From Rehmannia glutinosa (taxonomy: Eukaryota > Streptophyta > Magnoliopsida > Lamiales > Orobanchaceae), in assembly GCA_016081115.2 (NCBI GenBank), contig CM071936.1, positions 78,903,262 to 78,967,261 on the forward strand: a stretch of 64,000 nucleotides of DNA, given 5' to 3'. The translations under genes were made by a program, and so were the position numbers. The notes under the pieces were generated by a model. That model saw only the letters and a program-made list of their open reading frames with translations. It searched no databases and was not told the DNA's origin. This document shows, in pieces, positions 24,114-35,627 of this stretch (positions within the stretch are counted from its first letter, which is position 1; every line of letters begins with the position of its first letter).

Positions 24114-25147
24114 ATGGAAGCAAATTTGACATGCATTCCTATGTTCACCATTGAAGAATTTGATGACTAGAAAATATGTATGCAGGCTCATCTATCAGCT
24201 TTACATGATGAGATGTGGATAGTGATAGAGGATGGGCCACTGCAAATAATGAAAGTGAACACACTGCAAGGAGAGTGCACATACGGTGAGGAAGAGGAGG
24301 TCTGCTCCTCCCGGACACTATGGTTGAAAAGCCAAGAGCGAGTGGATAAATGATGATAGAAAAAGATACAACCTTGACAATGTGGCCAAGGATATACTTT
24401 ACAAGACTTTGGACAAAGCCATGTTCAACAAAGTCAAATCTTGCAAGACAGCCAAAGAAATCTGGGATAAATTAACCTTAATTTGTGACGGATCTGAGCA
24501 AATTAAGGAAAACAAATTATTTGTTGTTGTTCAAAAATTTGAAAACTTTAAAATGCTTGCGGTGAAACAATGGACGACTAGATGCTAGATTCACTAAAAT
24601 TACAAATGAGCTCTTTAGCACAGGAAAGAATAGACACGAAGGAGATGTGTATGAAGATACTAAGGAGCCTCCCGGTGAGTGGGAAATGAAGACCATGGCT
24701 CTAAGGCACTCGATGGACCTATCAAAAACATCCAATCATGAACTATTCTCAGACCTCAAAGCTTATGAGTTTGAGCTGAGAAGAAAGGATCAAGAGGAGA
24801 TAGTTGTACCCAAAACAGTTGCACTCATAGTCAAGGAAGGAAAGAGAGCTGAAACCAAAGAAGTCATTGACCAAGAGGAAGTTGCCTTGATGGTTAAAAG
24901 ATTCAACAAGTTCTTCAACAAGAACTACAAAAGAAACAAAGGTGAATCCTCCAGAAGACATTCAGCTCCCTCCAAGTCAAGGGAATGTAGGTCACCAAAG
25001 AGAGCTGAGTATCAAAAGGTCGAATATAAAAGAGCTGACAACCCAAGAAATGAGAGAGCTGATCAAAAAGTTGAAAACTTGTGTTGGAATTGCAGACAAC
25101 CAGGACATTTTGCTATTGACTGTCCATATCATGTAGTCAGAATCTGA
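24114..25147 (+). pseudogene. Sirevirus gag
   Basis: The ATG at 24114 opens MEANLTCIPMFTIEEFDD, then hits TAG where related proteins usually have Trp (DDWK). Frame changes follow around 24290-24360 and 24570-24650. The C-terminal half is open from 24647 and carries a Lys/Arg-rich stretch (NKNYKRNKGESSRR) and a perfect CCHC knuckle CWNCRQPGHFAIDC, which binds the genomic RNA. The same gag type occurs on the minus strand at 62945-63547. Confidence 0.85.
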
Positions 25148-26432
25148 GAAATGAAGAAGAAAGAAAAGTCTTGAGAAAGAAGGCAAGAAAAGAAAAGAGC
25201 AATGTTGGTCAAACTAAAAACTAAGTCAAAGGACACAAAGAGACTCGAGAGAGTAGTGAAGCGACTACTCAAGTGATTCGAAGAAGAAGCTATGATTTGT
25301 CTAACGGCTAAAGAACAAGATCAACTCCGATCAAGAAGATGAGATACATTCTAACTCATCTCATTCAGATTCTAGTGATAGTGATTGTGACACACACACT
25401 TCATCACCCACTGATCTTTACGATTCATTAGGCAAAATGATGAAAGACTTTGAGCACATCAAATCCTCTCACTCACTATTAAATGAGGAAAACGGCCCAC
25501 TCAAAAGCCAAAACTCCCGGTGACTAAGGAGTTGAGTACTCTAAGTCACATAGTGATGAGAACAAAGAGTCAAGGTGAAAATACTAAACTAAAGCAGAGA
25601 TAGCTGCTATAGAAAAGAGAGAAAATGATCTCAAAAATGTGATTGCTTCATTCACAAAGGCATCTAAATCATTGGATGATCTTATCATGAGCCAAAAAGA
25701 ATGTGGAGACTAGACAGGCATAGGATTGAATTCCTTTGTGCATAGTCAAACTCCAAGAGTGATCTTGGAAAAGGATCTTCAAGTAATGAAGCATCTCAAA
25801 AATCCAAGACACCAAATATTGCACACAAACTCATTCCAAATCACAAACAAACTGGCCTTGGATATAAAGAAAAAGGAAAACAGTCAGTTGAGTATGCTGA
25901 GAGGACAGCTGAGAAGAAATCCAGCAGAGTTCCTCAGCAAACTCCAAACAGGAAGTACTCTGTGAAGAAGAAACAGAGCTACCAAAATCCCCAGAAGTTC
26001 TATCAAAAGAACACAAATGATGGGAATGGTAGAAATTACCCAAGTCAAGCTGATTGGAATAATGTGAAATATCAGCCAAGACCTATGGAATACATGCCAA
26101 AATGGCAAATACCTAGAATTCAGCAAAGGTCATTCCAAAGGCAACAAAGCAATCGTCAGCACACATATGCACCCAAGCATTACACTCAGAGATATCACTA
26201 TTACCCAAAGAAGGCAATTGCTAAAACACACACACAGGCATACAGACAAAAGAGACAGTTGTATGAACCTAAAACCCCCAAGCAATTTGCCAAAGTGAAT
26301 TATGATTATGGCACAGATAGATGGCAACCTCTTAGAGTCAAATCATTTGGCTATAGGTTGGTTGGTTCATCTTACAGTACTAACCCCTCAGGACCCAGGC
26401 AAGTATGGGTACCTAAAAACTAATTTCTTTGA
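25148..26432 (+). pseudogene. Sirevirus gag-pol spacer region
   Basis: A disrupted stretch between the zinc knuckle and the protease. It encodes Ser/Asp-rich and then helical text (near 25330-25560) and, at 25962-26423, a Gln/Tyr/Lys-rich low-complexity segment (YQNPQKFYQKNTNDG) ending GPRQVWVPKN, the usual lead-in to the Sirevirus protease. Multiple stops and frame changes are present. No separate gene is seen. Confidence 0.65.
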
Positions 26433-26849
26433 TTGCAGGTTCAAGGAACAGCTGAGTGCCAAGGAACCTGGTACATGGATAGTGGTTGTTCCAGACACAT
26501 GACAGGAAACAAGAAAAATCTGTCAAAGTTCAAGGAAATTAGAGGCGCAAAAGTCATATTTGGAGGAAATGAAGCTCCAGGAGAAATAAGAGGCATTGGA
26601 TCCATCAAGAAAAATGGATTAGAAATCACAGATGTTGCATATGTTGAAAGCCTCAATTTCAACTTACTAAGCATCAGTCAACTCTGTGACAAGGGCTATA
26701 ATGTTGGATTCAATATGGGAGTGTGCCAAATCAAAGACACTGAATCAAATGAAGTAGTGTTGCAAGGATCCAGACAAAAGAACATGTATGTGGTATATTG
26801 GTCGACTGCTACACCAAGCACTTGTTTGTTAGCAAAGAGTACAGCGTAA
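26433..26849 (+). pseudogene. Sirevirus aspartic protease
   Basis: The frame contains TWYMDSGCSRHMTGN, with the copia D-S-G active-site motif followed by the C..H. pattern common in copia proteases, then GEIRGIGSIKKNGLEITDV and SLNFNLLSISQLCDKGYNVGF, all conserved copia blocks. It ends at a TAA just before the GAG-pre-integrase zinc region. The motif is intact, but the flanking frame breaks make a full polyprotein impossible. Confidence 0.88.
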
Positions 26850-27630
26850 TCAAGTTGGCTGTGGCACAAGAAGATGAGTCACCTGAATTTCAAGACAATT
26901 AACAAGCTTGCAAGGAGTAATCTTGTAGAAGGATTGCCAGACTCAGTATACAAGAACGAAAGTGTTTGCGATGCATGCCAGATGGGAAAGCAGATCAAAT
27001 AATCATTCAAATGAGAAGTCAAGTCCATCTTCAATAAGGATATTGCATCTGTTGCATATGGACCTATTTGGCCCAGTTGAGCCAACTAGCATAAGTGGAA
27101 AGAAATACACTCTAGTAGTGGTGGATGATTATTCAAGATATACATGGACAATCTTCATGTGTAAAAAGAAGGAAACCTTGCAGAAATTACCTCAACTGAT
27201 GAAGAGAGTTCAAAATGAGAAGAGTCAAACCATTATAAAGATAAGATCTGATAGAGGAACTGAGTTTGTCAATGGAATAATAACTCAGTATTGTGTTGAA
27301 AATGGTATTGCTCATGAATTATCTGCATGACAAGGACTCCACAATGAGAATGGATTTGCGAGAAAGAAGGAATAGAACTCTCAAGGAAACAGCAAGGACC
27401 ATGTTAGTTGGGCGGGGTTACCAAAAGTTTGGTGAAGCCATCAATCCGCATGCTATACTCAAAATAGATGCATGATAAATAGACAGCTGACAAAGACTCC
27501 CTATGAAATCTAGACAGGGAGAAAGCCAAATGTTGCATATTTTAGAATATTTGGATGTAAATGCTTCATCCACAACAATGGCAAGGATAATCTAAAGGCT
27601 TTTGATGCTAAAGCTGATGAAGGTATCTTC
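26850..27630 (+). pseudogene. Sirevirus integrase
   Basis: 26850-26999 encodes the H-H-C-C zinc domain (WHKKMSHLN and VCDACQMGKQ). The core follows with LHMDLFGPVEP (first Asp), VVVDDYSRYTW, IRSDRGTEF (second Asp) and ERRNRTLKETARTML (Glu). The frame changes near 27000-27010 and at 27328, and several stops lie between 27330 and 27630, for example the TGA after HELSA. All three catalytic residues can be read, but only across different frames. Confidence 0.88.
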
Positions 27631-29280
27631 TTGGGATACTCAGCTGAAAGCAAAGCCTATAGAGTGCTGAACAAAAGAACAATGGTCACAGAAGAGTCTA
27701 TCCATGTGATTTTTGATGAACCTAACGTAAATGGAGAAGACATTGAGGAGTTAGCTGGTAAGCTGGATCAGCCAACTATGCAGAAAAGTCCTTATGTTGA
27801 AGCTGAAGCTGGAGTAATTAATCAAAGTGAAGATGAGATAGTTGAATCTCAAAGACAGCTGGAAAATCTGCAGCTAAGTGATGATGAGAGAGTTGCTCAA
27901 GATAACACAGCTGCAAGACGACTGAACCCAGCTAACTTACTCCAACCTGATGTGAGATGGCTAAGAGACCATCCACCAGAGCTAGTCATTGGAGATGTAA
28001 GAGATGGTGTAAGAACCAGATCAAGAGCTCAACAAGAAACAATGTTCACTTGTTTTATTTCCCAAATAGAGCCAAAAGATGTGTCCCAAGCATTGGATGA
28101 CACACATTGGATTCAGGCCATGCAGGAAGAGCTGAATCAATTTAAAATGAACAAAGTATGGGAACTGGTGCAAAGACCAACCCATCAAAATGTTATTGGC
28201 ACAAAATGGGTTTTTAGAAACAAGATGAATGAAGAAGGTTCTGTGGTAAGAAACAAAGCAAGTTTGATAGCCAAAGGGTATTGCCAAGAGGAAGGTATAG
28301 ATTTTGATGAAACATTTGCTCATGTTGCAAGATTAGAAGCAATAAGGATGTTTCTTGCCTATGTTGCACACAAGAACTTCACTGTATACCAAATGGATGT
28401 AAAAAGTGCATTTTTGAATGGATTGTTGGAAGAAGAAGTCTATGTTGAACAACCTCCAGGATTTGAGCAGAAGACTCTTGGAGATAAGGTGTACAAGCTC
28501 AAGAAAGCTCTATATGGATTGAAACATGCACCAAGAGCATGGTATGATACATTATCTCAATTTCTAACAGATAATGGATTCACCAAAGGCAAAGTGGACA
28601 GAACACTCTTCAGAATTCAAGATGGAGAGAGTATACTGCTTGTCCAAATATATGTGGATGACATTATTTTTGGATCCACAAACAAAGAGCTGTGTGATAA
28701 GTTCTCAAACCTCATGCAAGGCAAATTTGAAATGAGCATGATGGGAGAGCTGACATTCTTTCTAGGACTTCAAGTTAAACAGCTGAAGGATGGAACCTTT
28801 ATAAGTCAAACAAAGTATACCAGAGATTTAATGAAGAAATTTGGTATGGAAGAGAAATCTTCTGTGAAAATACCAATGAATACATCAGTCAAGATGGATA
28901 TGGATGCAGATGGCAAGCCTGTGGATCAAACAAGATACAGAGCACTTATTGGATCATTTCTCTATTTAACAGCAAGCAGGACTGACATCACCTATGTTGT
29001 AGGTGTATGTGCAAGATTTCAATCTGCACCACGAGAAAGCCATATGACTGCAGCTAAGAGAATCCTGAGATATTTGAAGGGATGCCAGGAAGTCGGCTTA
29101 TGGTATCCAAAGGAAGGTGGATTCAAGCTTATTGGTTCCTCAGACTCTGACTATGCTGGATGTAGAGTGGACAGGAAGAGTACTTCAGGTACATGTCAAA
29201 TGCTTGGAAATATATTGGTTTCCTGGTTTAGCAAGAAGCAAAATTCAATAGCCACATCCACAGCGGTGAAGAGTACATAG
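27631..29280 (+). pseudogene. Sirevirus reverse transcriptase (549-codon open frame)
   Basis: The longest uninterrupted coding stretch in the window. The first ~150 residues are the variable integrase C-terminus and linker. The RT follows: WVFRNKMNEEGSVVRNKA, YQMDVKSAFLNGLLEEEVYV, ALYGLKHAPRAWYD and the catalytic VQIYVDDIIFGST box. The connection region holds YLTASRTDI and HMTAAKRILRYLKG. The RNase H start (SDSDYAGCRVDRKSTSG) is in frame, then the frame ends at a TAG at 29278-29280 caused by an indel near 29262-29270. The open length suggests fairly recent insertion, or few mutations in this part. Confidence 0.92.
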
Positions 29281-29596
29281 GCTGCAGGCAAATTGTTGTG
29301 CCCAAGTCTTATGGATGAGACAACAGCTAAGAGACTATGATGTTGAAGAAAAAGAGATTCCAATTATGTGTGATAACACAAGTGCTATTGCAATCACTCA
29401 AAATCCTGTGCTTCATTCTAGAACAAAGCACATTGATGTCAGATATCATTTCATAAGAGACCATGTTGAAAAGAAGGACATCACTTTGGAATACATCTCA
29501 ACTGATAAACAGTTGGCTGACATATTCACAAAGCCATTATGTGAATCAAGATTTGAAGAACTCAAGCATGAGCTACGGTTAATTGAGCTAAGTTAA
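29281..29596 (+). pseudogene. Sirevirus RNase H C-terminal part
   Basis: After two small frameshifts (about 29262-29270 and 29290-29295) the frame continues as LWMRQQLRDYDVEEKEIPIM, CDNTSAIAITQNPVLHSRTK and HIDVRYHFIRDHVEKKDI, ending in the copia pol terminus TDKQLADIFTKPLCESRF. It stops with TAA at 29594-29596. These are the conserved last blocks of copia pol. Confidence 0.88.
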
Positions 29597-30148
29597 CACC
29601 CAGAAGACTCAAGGAGAAGAGATGAAACAAAAAAGATGAAAATAGAGCTGAGCTCGTGAATCAGCTAAGTGAATCAGCCGTATCGGAAAATCAGTTGCAT
29701 CGAGTTAGCTGACAGCTGAGTACCTATGTGAAAAGAGAGAAGAAGAATTGAATCAGCTAAGAAGTAAGTTGAGTCATTTATGAGCTAAGTGACAAAAACG
29801 CAGTCGTTTTTAATAAGCGGGAATGTTTTAAGGATGACGCCAGCATAATAATGACAGGTACAGTCAAAAGCTGCACAATAAAGCATATGATTGGATATAA
29901 ATGCTGCCGCATTAAATGCTTGCAATTAAATGCTAATCGGCGTGCTAAATCTGAGTCGTTGATCTTGATCAAATTTCAAAAACCATATGCACGTCCTTTC
30001 ATAACCCATACATATACCATTTCATCCGTTTTCTCTCTCACATTACTCAAACTGTTCATCTCTCCAAAAGCAAAGACAGTATTTTTCTCTCAAAACCCTA
30101 TCAATCTTTAAGGAAAATTTCTAAGGTTTCGTTCGGTAAAACTCAAAG

Positions 30149-30711
30149 ATGGCAACCACCTATGATTTCGCTAAGTTGGGAAAGCAAATCCACACTGGTT
30201 CAACCGTGGATTTTGAAGGGATGATTAAACAGGGGTCCGATGAAACCCTTGTGAAGAAGATAGCTGAGAAAGTGGAGAAATCTTAACTGAAACCCTTTCT
30301 CACAATGGAGTTTCAGATGACATATGTGGAAGAGGTCGCCCAGTTCTACGTGAACGCTGAGGTTCACGACGAGGGCATCAAGTCCTCTGTTCATGGAAAG
30401 GAATTTACGATCATTTCTGAGGATCTAGCGGAGCATTGTTTGCTGTCGTCGGAAAGAGTCTTTGGAGATATTGGAGGTGATGTAAACTTGGGCTGCTTTG
30501 CATGGAAGGAAGTGGCCAAACCTCGATTGTCTTTGCGAAGGTTGTCTACGGTGATAAGAAGTTGAAGGAAGATTATCATAAGTCGTTGGACATTGTTGCC
30601 AAGTGTGTAGACATAAAATTTGGAAGTTTTAATCATTTGTCCAAAAACCAAGCGATCGTGATGGCTGCGATCATGGAGGAGAAGAAAGTGGCGGGTAGAT
30701 TCGTCTGACAA
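30149..30711 (+). pseudogene. Sirevirus 3' ORF start (plant transposon protein-like)
   Basis: The ATG at 30149 opens a frame (MATTYDFAKLGKQIHTGS) with an in-frame TAA at 30284-30286. The same frame then continues through QFYVNAEVHDEGIKSSVHGK and FTIISEDLAEHCLLSSE. A shift near 30505 leads to YGDKKLKEDYHKSLDIVAKC and HLSKNQAIVMAAIMEEKKVA. This wording matches the conserved domain of the extra 3' ORFs often labelled putative plant transposon protein. Its function is unknown. The stop and shift make it non-functional here. Confidence 0.65.
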
Positions 30712-32434
30712 TAGATACCGCCGAGAATGTTGGAAATAAGTCCTTCAGGGCGATGGATCATTCGGAGGGTCCTTGGGGTATGGCCTTGTTATTGGTCGGT
30801 TGATGGAGGTGAAGGGTGTTCTACTCCGACATGGAAAGGCGTTCCATGTCAACAAGAAGATGTTCCGATCAAATCTCTCCGGAGCTCAGAAGAGAGCTTA
30901 TGCCAAGAGAGCGGATACCGTGTGAGGGGAATCGGTGACCCGAGGAAACTTGTTGTTGTCTCTCCTCCCAAGAAGAAAGTCGCCCTGCAGGTGGAAAGAA
31001 GAACTACCCGCTACCCCAAAGCGAAAAGAAAAAAAGCGCACTCCGCCGCCTGCCCCGAGTCACCTGCCCACTGCGGCCGTGTCTCCTGCCCTGCCCGGCC
31101 GCAATAGGTAAGGAATCCTTAGTACCTTCTCCGGGAATGAAGAAGAAGAGGATCGCAAGACGAGAAAGCAGCTGCCTCTAAGGCAACCCCACAGGCCTTT
31201 ACTATCGAGAAACTGGAGGAAGTAGAACCAGATGTTCCTCTGGTGAAAACCAAAAGAAGAAGAAGAATCTTCAAGCGTTTGAGCTTGAAAAAACATGCTG
31301 AGTCCGCCACTCACCGAACAGATCAATAAAACAATTTGGACAACTAGAGTCAAAAGAGATCATTGATGAAACCGCCAAGTCTGCTTGGCCGATCAGCAGA
31401 GGCAAGTCGAAGACCAGTTTGTGGATAGAACAGTGAGGAGCAAGTAACAAACTGAGACAAGTAAGTCTGTCGGCGACAGTGGGGTTGTGTCTCGCTGCGG
31501 CAGAGGCGTTCTTTGAGGTGAAGAGCGAGCAAGCTCGGCTACCCTCCATTCCCGAGAAAGAGGAGTCTGCGGGAAGATGATGATGATGATTTGGTCATGC
31601 TATCTCCACCATATCCAGACATCCAAAATCGTCTGCGAGAATGGAGGAAGTGGAAGTTGAGTCGCTCAAGGAAGCGAGTTCCAAAGACCGAATTTATTGA
31701 AGAAGAGGAAGAAATGATGAATTTTCTCGGATTGACCCAAAGTGGTCCGTAATCGGAGGAAGAGAAGCGCATAGATATCTTGAATATCTTCAAAGAGAAG
31801 GAGAAGGAAAAGTTGGCGAGTAAGAGGTCAAGCTCGTGAGAAGGCTAACATCGTCCCTTCACTTTGGAACCATCGAGCATACTCATCCCCACCTCGATGT
31901 TCTCGGGAAGAGATGAAGATCTCGGACCTTGCTGATGCGACAGAAGAGCTAGAAACGCAGCAAGCCATGCGGGAATCCAGGATGCTGCATGAGCAACAGC
32001 TGATGGAAGGACCAGGAGAATCTTCCAAATCTCAGCTGGAAATCGATCCATTGGGAGTGGTGCACCAAATTGCCACTGTTATTGCTGCAACCACTTCCCC
32101 AGCTCACTCAGAGAATTGATCTAGGGGACTTGGCAATGAAGCTGGGAACTTGGGGACCCAAGTCGAGCCAACCCCTATTGAAGGTGTCTTAGCACTGCCC
32201 CAACAAATTGAACATCACAGAAACGATCGGGAGTTTTGAGAAAAGTGACCCCAATCCCAGTCACTCATTTGGTGTGCCACCGAGTGGGGAAACTCTCCTC
32301 CGCTGCGGCTATGTCGGAGGTTGCTGCAGATGACTCCATAAAGAATCTCGTAGGCGAAGTGGAGAAGGAAAAACAAAGAAACACAAAGAGGTTATCACTT
32401 GACGAAGCTCGGACGGTGAGACTGTCTCAGTGAA
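30712..32434 (+). pseudogene. Decayed continuation of the Sirevirus 3' ORF
   Basis: Lys/Glu-rich coding-like text in changing frames, with many stops and indels. Basic stretches (30960-31040) are followed by acidic and coiled-coil-like ones (31913-32119). It connects the domain at 30149-30711 with the acidic ORF at 32435. No individual motif is recognisable. Minus-strand open frames here are shadows. Confidence 0.45.
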
Positions 32435-33652
32435 GTGCCAATCGCTCTCCAGATCAAGACGCGCGATGCGATCGAGGCACAGGATGGATCTGCCCTGGGA
32501 GTTAACACTCTAGGCAATGAAAGTACAATCCACGGAGTTGAGACTCCTGTGGATGTCACCGTAGAAGACCCTAAGACAGCTGAGTCTATCGAAGGGAATG
32601 TCCAAGGCCTTGCTGCAGTTGAAACTGCAGGAGGTACTGAAGGCCTACGGGAGGTTGAGACTTCCCGGGGTAAAGAGGCAGAAGCGCAGAACATCCCTCC
32701 TGTTATCATCGATGCATCTGAGAAGGAGATAAGTGCCCTTCATGATTCCCAAGACAACCCTGATATAACTTTTCTGGGATCTGAAGATGAAGATGAAGCT
32801 GAGTCATCCCCCGTTGCAAATCCAAAAGACTCAGCTGAGGATGTTCGTCCAAGTACGAGTAAGTCGGATCTCAAGGCTACTCGTCAAACTTTCAATTTTG
32901 ATGATGAGCCACCCCTTCAAGTCTCATCATCTTCCGATGACGCTACTGATACGGCCGAGGAACAGTCAACTCAAATGGAAAAACCAGCTGAGACCGAAGA
33001 AGCTGTTGAGACAGCTGAGGCCCAGCCAGCTGGGTCAATACCAATAGAGACCCCAGCTAAAACACAGTCATTTGCACAGGCTCCCGAGGCTGCAGCAGAA
33101 TCGACTCAACCGGGCTCATCACGGCCACGAGTCACCGTTGAACACATTCCATATGTCCGTGATGATGCATTTGAACAAACGTTCCCCTTTTCACTCGAGC
33201 TGCCTGATCTTGATGAAGAATCAGCTAGAGATCAACAACGTTTCCATAAACCTGATCCAGTCATTCCAACAGATACCATCGTCCCAGCAAACTTTGATTT
33301 TGATGATGCTTGGCCGCCAGCTGAGACAGAGGTGACAGTTGAGGTTCGAGAGGTCTTCAACGCAATCTTTGCAGAGATCGAGAAGATGGAAAGGCACCAG
33401 GCCTCATTGGATATGCGGCTGGATAACAGATATGCTAATCTTACGGCCGATCTGCGTGGAATCATAGTCAGGATCCGGGAATGGTGGCAACAGCAGCAGA
33501 CAATGCGGGTGGAACAAGTTCGATACTTCAAAGCATTGTACAATAAAATGTTGATCTGGAGCGCTGATAATGCTGACATGAAGAAGAGGATGCAAGAAAA
33601 TATTGATAGGATGCATGCCTCTCATACCACGGAAATGGAAGCTGCTGCGTGA
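32435..33652 (+). CDS. Acidic 405-codon ORF in the Sirevirus 3' region
   Basis: The second-longest open frame in the window. Residues ~1-270 are acidic and rich in Glu, Ala, Thr, Ser and Pro, with repeated 'AEETAEAQPAG'-type text and no membrane segment. Residues ~275-400 look helical and charged (EVREVFNAIFAEIEKMERHQ, MKKRMQENIDRMHASHTTEM), a probable coiled coil. It lies between pol and the 3' LTR of a Sirevirus, where lineage members carry an 'envelope-like' or unknown extra ORF. No fusion peptide, signal peptide or transmembrane segment is evident, so I would not call it an envelope. The chosen ATG is simply the first in an open frame that probably continued upstream. Confidence 0.5.
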   Translation: MPIALQIKTRDAIEAQDGSALGVNTLGNESTIHGVETPVDVTVEDPKTAESIEGNVQGLAAVETAGGTEGLREVETSRGKEAEAQNIPPVIIDASEKEISALHDSQDNPDITFLGSEDEDEAESSPVANPKDSAEDVRPSTSKSDLKATRQTFNFDDEPPLQVSSSSDDATDTAEEQSTQMEKPAETEEAVETAEAQPAGSIPIETPAKTQSFAQAPEAAAESTQPGSSRPRVTVEHIPYVRDDAFEQTFPFSLELPDLDEESARDQQRFHKPDPVIPTDTIVPANFDFDDAWPPAETEVTVEVREVFNAIFAEIEKMERHQASLDMRLDNRYANLTADLRGIIVRIREWWQQQQTMRVEQVRYFKALYNKMLIWSADNADMKKRMQENIDRMHASHTTEMEAAA

Positions 33653-33859
33653 ATTTCATCGAAAAGAACCTGGCAGCGTAGAGGAGAATATGAATGAAAA
33701 ATTCAGCCTTCTTATGGCTGAAATGAAGTTGGTGACAGCCGAATCAAAAGCCACTCGCTCAAAATTTCGGCAAAGATACTCCTTGGTGAATCAGCGAACT
33801 TCGGCCTATCGGCCGCCTCGATTTCATGCTTGTTGGCATGTTTCAGGGTTCCTCTCTCC

Positions 33860-33886
33860 TTTGATGATGCCAAAAAGGGGAAGAGG
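33860..33886 (+). other. Internal polypurine-like motif in the Sirevirus
   Basis: GATGATGCCAAAAAGGGGAAG closely resembles the polypurine tract 1.2 kb downstream (GGCATCATCAAAAAGGGGAAA). Repeated polypurine-like motifs upstream of the 3' LTR are known in Sireviruses. The same bases also encode MMPKRGRG in an open frame. Confidence 0.5.
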
Positions 33887-34077
33887 AATACCTAAAGACG
33901 TTGAAAGAGTCCGCAGGTGAGAAGAAGGACACATGTTGTGAAGGAGAAAACAAGTGAAGAAAGAGAGGAAAGAAAAGGGAAAATCCGTTGAGGGGAAGGT
34001 TCGAAGGATATGACCTTAATGGTTGCTAGAACCCCTCAACAAGGACTTGTCACGGTGACATCATAAGCAAACTCCCA

Positions 34078-34548
34078 GTGACTCTGCCGCTCCAACACTC
34101 TGATGTGCCGATGTCTGAGAAAAGGAAAATAGTAGAAGCAGGGATGAAGGATGTTGAAGGAAAAATGGATGCACGTGTGATGGACATATTGAAACAATAC
34201 GGAGGCATTCGAGGGAAGAGACAGCGATGCCATTTCGGGCGTCGGGGCGAGCCTAGATCGGTCGATGAATTCAAAACGCTCGAATCGAAAAAGATACTTG
34301 AAGGCATGTCCATAGCCCAAGCCGGGACTTGTATTGGGAAAAAGGCCTGTTGTGTGCGAAGAAGGCGACAGCGGCGGCGAGACTCTAGCGATCACTCTGC
34401 TGGCCACTCTGCTGGTCACTCTACTGGAAAGAAGAAGGCCCCAGTACAATACACACCCAGAGGAAGAGGAAGAAGTAGTGGAGAAAGAGGTTTTAGACCT
34501 AGACCTCTACCCAAAAATATCGAATATATAGATCCAAGAAAGAAATGA
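34078..34548 (+). pseudogene. Basic ORF near the 3' end of the Sirevirus
   Basis: An open frame of 156 codons, Lys/Arg-rich, with ESKKILEGMSIAQAG and an Arg/Gly end (RGRGRSSGERGFRPRP). It follows frame-disrupted coding text from 33653. No family is recognisable. It may be the decayed C-terminus of the 3' ORF. 34549-35078 beyond it is purine-rich, then AT-rich, with no gene. Confidence 0.35.
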
Positions 34549-35078
34549 GGGATCTATTGGGCTGGGTAAGACGAAGTAGCCAACAGGGAAGTGGCAAGGA
34601 AGAATGTTGACTATGTCAAGAGGATTGAAGAAAATAAAAGACAAACTCATTTGTGGGAAGAAAGACAAGAAAGAAAGAGAAAAAAGAAGGCCGAGAGAAG
34701 AGCCTATGAGAAAAAAAAGCATTTGTAGAAGAAAAGAAGAGAAAGAGACCGAGGAAGATGACAGAGTCAAGAGGAAAGAAAGACAAGGCAATGGCGATGA
34801 AGTGTTGTTGTCCACCCCTTCATGTATTTTACTATTGTAAATGCATATGTATGTAAGTTTTATGTACATTGAATAAGAATCTCGAACTTCTATATTTTCG
34901 CATAGATATAGAATACCATGTTTGCTCTAATACGCTTTGTATGCTTGGTGTGTAAAAGACAAGAATGTTATGATCAATAAAAAGATTAATTCTGCGCATA
35001 CATTCTCTGTTTGTACATTTATCGTATGTATCTTTGCTATTTACTTTGTGTATGTATGTTTTAAGTTTTGGCATCATC

Positions 35079-35091
35079 AAAAAGGGGAAAT
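35079..35091 (+). other. Sirevirus polypurine tract
   Basis: AAAAAGGGGAAAT sits flush against the 3' LTR start TGTTGGG at 35092. Confidence 0.85.
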
Positions 35092-35619
35092 TGTTGGGAA
35101 ATTTATTGTTTAGATTTTGATGAATGCCATGTAAAACTTAGACTAGAAAGTTGGCACCCCATTTTTCTTGTAATTTGCATTGTAATATATAGGGTTATGC
35201 ACGAGTGAGTTAAATCGCCTATGCCTGGATATACAAGAAGTCAACGGAAGGTGAGATGAAGACTTTTTGTGAAGCGGAAGTATGACAAGTATGAGGAGAA
35301 GTCAAGAACTCGATTTGAAGGAGTATCATTTGGATACAAATTTTGTGTGAAGTGTCAGTCAAGTTAACTCAAGAAGTCAAGTCAAGTTGAAGTGACAGAT
35401 GAGTCCCTCAATCATTGGAGCAGACTCAAGTCACCTGGGGAAAAGGCAGTCAAGTCAAGACAACTGAAAAGAATCCGTTTACAGAAGTCAAGAATATTAC
35501 CTAAACAAGTAATACTTCCATGCTGCCATGTCTTAAAGTGCTCAGTCCCAGAAGCGTGCAAAAGGAATAAGCCAATGGGAAGCACTGCACCTTGTGTCAG
35601 ACTCTGAAAAGCTGAATGT
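35092..35619 (+). repeat. Truncated 3' LTR of the Sirevirus
   Basis: Matches the first ~520 bases of the 5' LTR (22432 onward) and stops after GAATGT at 35619. About 1 kb of LTR is missing. The sequence then changes to a MITE-like segment, so a deletion removed the LTR's 3' part together with the target duplication. Confidence 0.88.
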
Positions 35620-35627
35620 AACAAAGA

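Larger units (their letters stand above)
22432..35619 (+). mobile_element. Ty1/copia Sirevirus (SIRE/Maximus-like), 3' LTR truncated
   Basis: A plus-strand element of 13.2 kb. Order: 5' LTR, primer site, gag with a zinc knuckle, protease, integrase, RT, RNase H (the copia order), then a long 3' region with extra ORFs, a polypurine tract and a cut 3' LTR. The extra 3' coding region and long internal domain are typical of Sireviruses. Point stops and frameshifts are present in every coding section except the 549-codon RT stretch and the acidic ORF at 32435-33652. The 3' LTR ends at 35619, so no target duplication can be tested. It cuts the Ulp1-like gene on the left. Confidence 0.9.

Noticed and set aside
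32395..32709. Minus-strand 104-codon frame opposite the acidic Sirevirus ORF
   Set aside because: Mirror of the Ala/Thr/Glu-rich plus-strand frame.
32435..33652. Acidic ORF as a captured host gene or as a retroviral envelope
   Set aside because: It sits between pol and the polypurine tract of a Sirevirus as in other family members. No signal peptide or membrane segment supports envelope, and no host family is recognisable.
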